Shown: positions 5,927 to 7,108 of the stretch, one piece after another
Layout: the number at the start of each line of letters is the position of its first letter
Position numbering within the stretch: the first letter of the stretch is position 1
NCBI GenBank assembly: GCA_900557355.1
Contig: USSR01000363.1
Span: forward strand, 1 to 7,108
DNA length: 7,108 bases
DNA from: an uncultured Bacteroides sp.
GTDB lineage: Bacteria > Bacteroidota > Bacteroidia > Bacteroidales > Bacteroidaceae
Direction: 5' to 3'
Made by a program: the position numbers and the translations under genes
Notes under the pieces: model-generated
Databases searched by the model: none
The model's input: the letters and a program-made list of their open reading frames with translations, nothing else
What the model was told of the DNA's origin: nothing

Positions 5927-6220
5927 ATGAATTTGAAATTGCCTTTTTTATTAGGATGCTGTTTGTTGGTTGCCACTGCTTACCACAACTATGGCGGCAG
6001 ATGTGAGGAATTGAATAACATTCAGCAGAAACGTCCTGATAAAGAACTTGTCTTTACGGAAACTTCTATCGGCATGTGGAATGACGAACGCAATCAGGAA
6101 AGGCGTTTGATGGAGGATATGCGTGAAGGTGGTTGTAAAGGTGCTGACGTAAAAGGGTTAATGTATTCTGCATTTGAAAATACCGATGGAACCGTTGCTT
6201 CTTATCGTTGGAAAAAATAA
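5927..6220 (+). pseudogene. Internally deleted GH30-like glycoside hydrolase remnant
   Basis: The 97-codon frame looks like a full GH30 gene reduced by several in-frame deletions. Residues 1-18 are a signal peptide. Residues 19-65 (YHNYGG, then RPDKELVFTETSIGMWND, then RLMEDM) match the catalytic-barrel segment of GH30 enzymes that holds the nucleophile, here E45 in FTETS. REGGC (66-70) resembles the late-barrel NREGGC segment. KGLMYSAFENTDGT (76-89) and VASYRWKK (90-97) match parts of the C-terminal beta-sandwich and the usual C-terminus. The acid/base region and most of the barrel are missing, so no activity is expected. It keeps a start, a signal peptide and a normal stop, so a small exported protein could still be made. 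The family assignment rests on remembered conserved segments. The GH5-like gene follows after 20 nt. Confidence 0.7.
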
Positions 6221-6501
6221 TCTTATAGTATTAAAATACCATGTTGAAATCGATTTTAGTGGGTACATCCCTTTTAGTAGCTTCTCTGATGTTGGGGAGT
6301 TGCGGTGAAAAGGCAGAAAAAATACAGGATTCTGCTGCGTTTATAACAATTCAGGGGCAAGACCTGATAAAGCCTGATGGTACGAAACTCTTTATCATGG
6401 GTACCAACCTGGGCAACTGGCTGAACCCGGAAGGGTATATGTTTAAGTTCAGCAAGACCAACTCGCCCCGTTTCATCAATGAAATGTTCAGCCAGCTGGT
6501 G

Positions 6502-6510
6502 GGGCCTGAC
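6502..6510 (+). other. Deletion junction in the GH5-like gene
   Basis: In frame 1 the sequence reads FSQLVGPD and then loses similarity. In frame 2 it reads GLTIAQDGFARVD from the same bases. GGGCCTGAC (6502-6510) fits both sides (V-G-P-D and M-G-L-T), so it probably was a 9-bp direct repeat across which the intervening barrel segment was deleted with a frameshift. Confidence 0.6.
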
Positions 6511-6664
6511 CATCGCTCAGGACGGCTTTGCCCGTGTAGACAGTGTAGTGGAATGGTGCCGTGAAGCTGACCTTTATCTGATTCTCGATATGTACGATGC
6601 TCCGGGCGGACAGACTGGCGATAATATCGACGATAGTTACGGATATCCCTGGCTGTTTGAAAGC

Positions 6665-6667
6665 TAA
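6665..6667 (+). other. In-frame nonsense codon TAA in the GH5-like gene
   Basis: YPWLFES and TSQQLYCDIWCKIADRY are contiguous in one frame with TAA between them. A single change from GAA (Glu) or CAA (Gln) would explain it. It lies upstream of both surviving catalytic glutamate codons. Confidence 0.75.
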
Positions 6668-7108
6668 ACGAGTCAGCAATTGTATTGCGACATTTGGTGC
6701 AAGATTGCAGACCGGTATAAGAATGAGCCGGTTATCCTCGGTTATGAGCTATTCAATGAACCCATTGCTCCGTACTTCCCTAATATGGAAGAACTGAACG
6801 GTAGCTTCAAGCCGTTCAAGGACTCTAAGTTTGATGATAAGATCATGTATACCTGTCACCGCTATGGGGGCGATCCTACAAAAGAAGCTATCCAGAGTAT
6901 TATTGATTTCCGTGACAAAGTGAATCTGCCGATGTATATGGGCGAAATAGGTCATAACACGGATGAATGGCAGGCCGCTTTCTGCCAGACGATGCGTGAG
7001 AAGAATTGGGCGAATATCGTTTATTTCTCCGAGGCTCCCCGTACCTTCCTACAAGGAAATCCGCGATGCACGTCCCAACCAGGTGATAGCACGCAAGGCA
7101 ATGATGGA

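Larger units (their letters stand above)
6241..7108 (+). pseudogene. Broken GH5-like (cellulase superfamily) lipoprotein gene, 3' end outside the window
   Basis: The start is a lipoprotein signal with lipobox LGSC and Cys21, so the enzyme was meant for the outer membrane or periplasm. It then runs into a GH5 barrel with KPDGTKLFIMGTNLGNWLNP near the N-terminus. In the second frame follow GYELFNEP (acid/base Glu at 6758-6760), YTCHRYGGD, and MYMGEIGHN (probable nucleophile Glu at 6944-6946). Such enzymes cut beta-linked glucans or mannans; the exact substrate cannot be told. Lesions are a frameshifting deletion at 6502-6510, TAA at 6665-6667, probable in-frame deletions near 6797-6804 and 7001-7009, and one extra T at 7046-7047. 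After the last, a third frame resumes with SYKEIRDARPNQVIARKAMM to the window edge. It is surely nonfunctional as a full enzyme, though catalytic codons survive. Confidence 0.85.

Overview
The window looks like chromosomal DNA from a Bacteroides-type member of the Bacteroidales. Three things point there: recurrent -7 boxes of the TAnnTTTG form, A-rich leaders without strong Shine-Dalgarno sites, and family-typical proteins (a single-domain SIS isomerase, a QueH of the HSCCAPC/YCGC type, a DUF5009-like membrane protein and a DUF6377-type regulator). Species cannot be fixed from the sequence alone. No RNA gene, insertion sequence or CRISPR array is visible.

Left part (1-2900). A KdsD-like arabinose-5-phosphate isomerase (minus strand) diverges from an M16 zinc protease (plus strand). 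The protease converges on queH (minus strand). The convergent gap (2015-2305) holds no gene but carries an elaborate imperfect palindrome (2116-2282) assembled from 11-bp units, with different unit numbers in the two arms.

Middle (2306-4170). queH lies 24 nt downstream of a multipass DUF5009/HGSNAT-like membrane protein, so the two probably form one minus-strand operon. It is read from a canonical -7 box that faces a second, identical -7 box for the plus-strand regulator.

Right part (4169-7108). This is the most informative region. A signal peptide-TPR-TM-DNA-binding regulator (DUF6377 type), a GH30-like glycosidase gene and a GH5-like lipoprotein gene lie in a row on the plus strand, and all three are broken in different ways. 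The regulator has two adjacent in-frame stop codons (TAG TAA, most simply from CAG CAA) and a 1-nt frameshift in a T run at its TM helix. The GH30-like gene has shrunk to 97 codons by serial deletions that keep it open. The GH5-like gene has a frameshifting deletion, a nonsense codon, further in-frame deletions and a 1-nt insertion. No susC/susD pair lies between regulator and enzymes. I read this as the decaying remnant of a beta-glycan utilisation locus beside intact housekeeping genes. Comparisons with intact family members are from memory, not from a database search.
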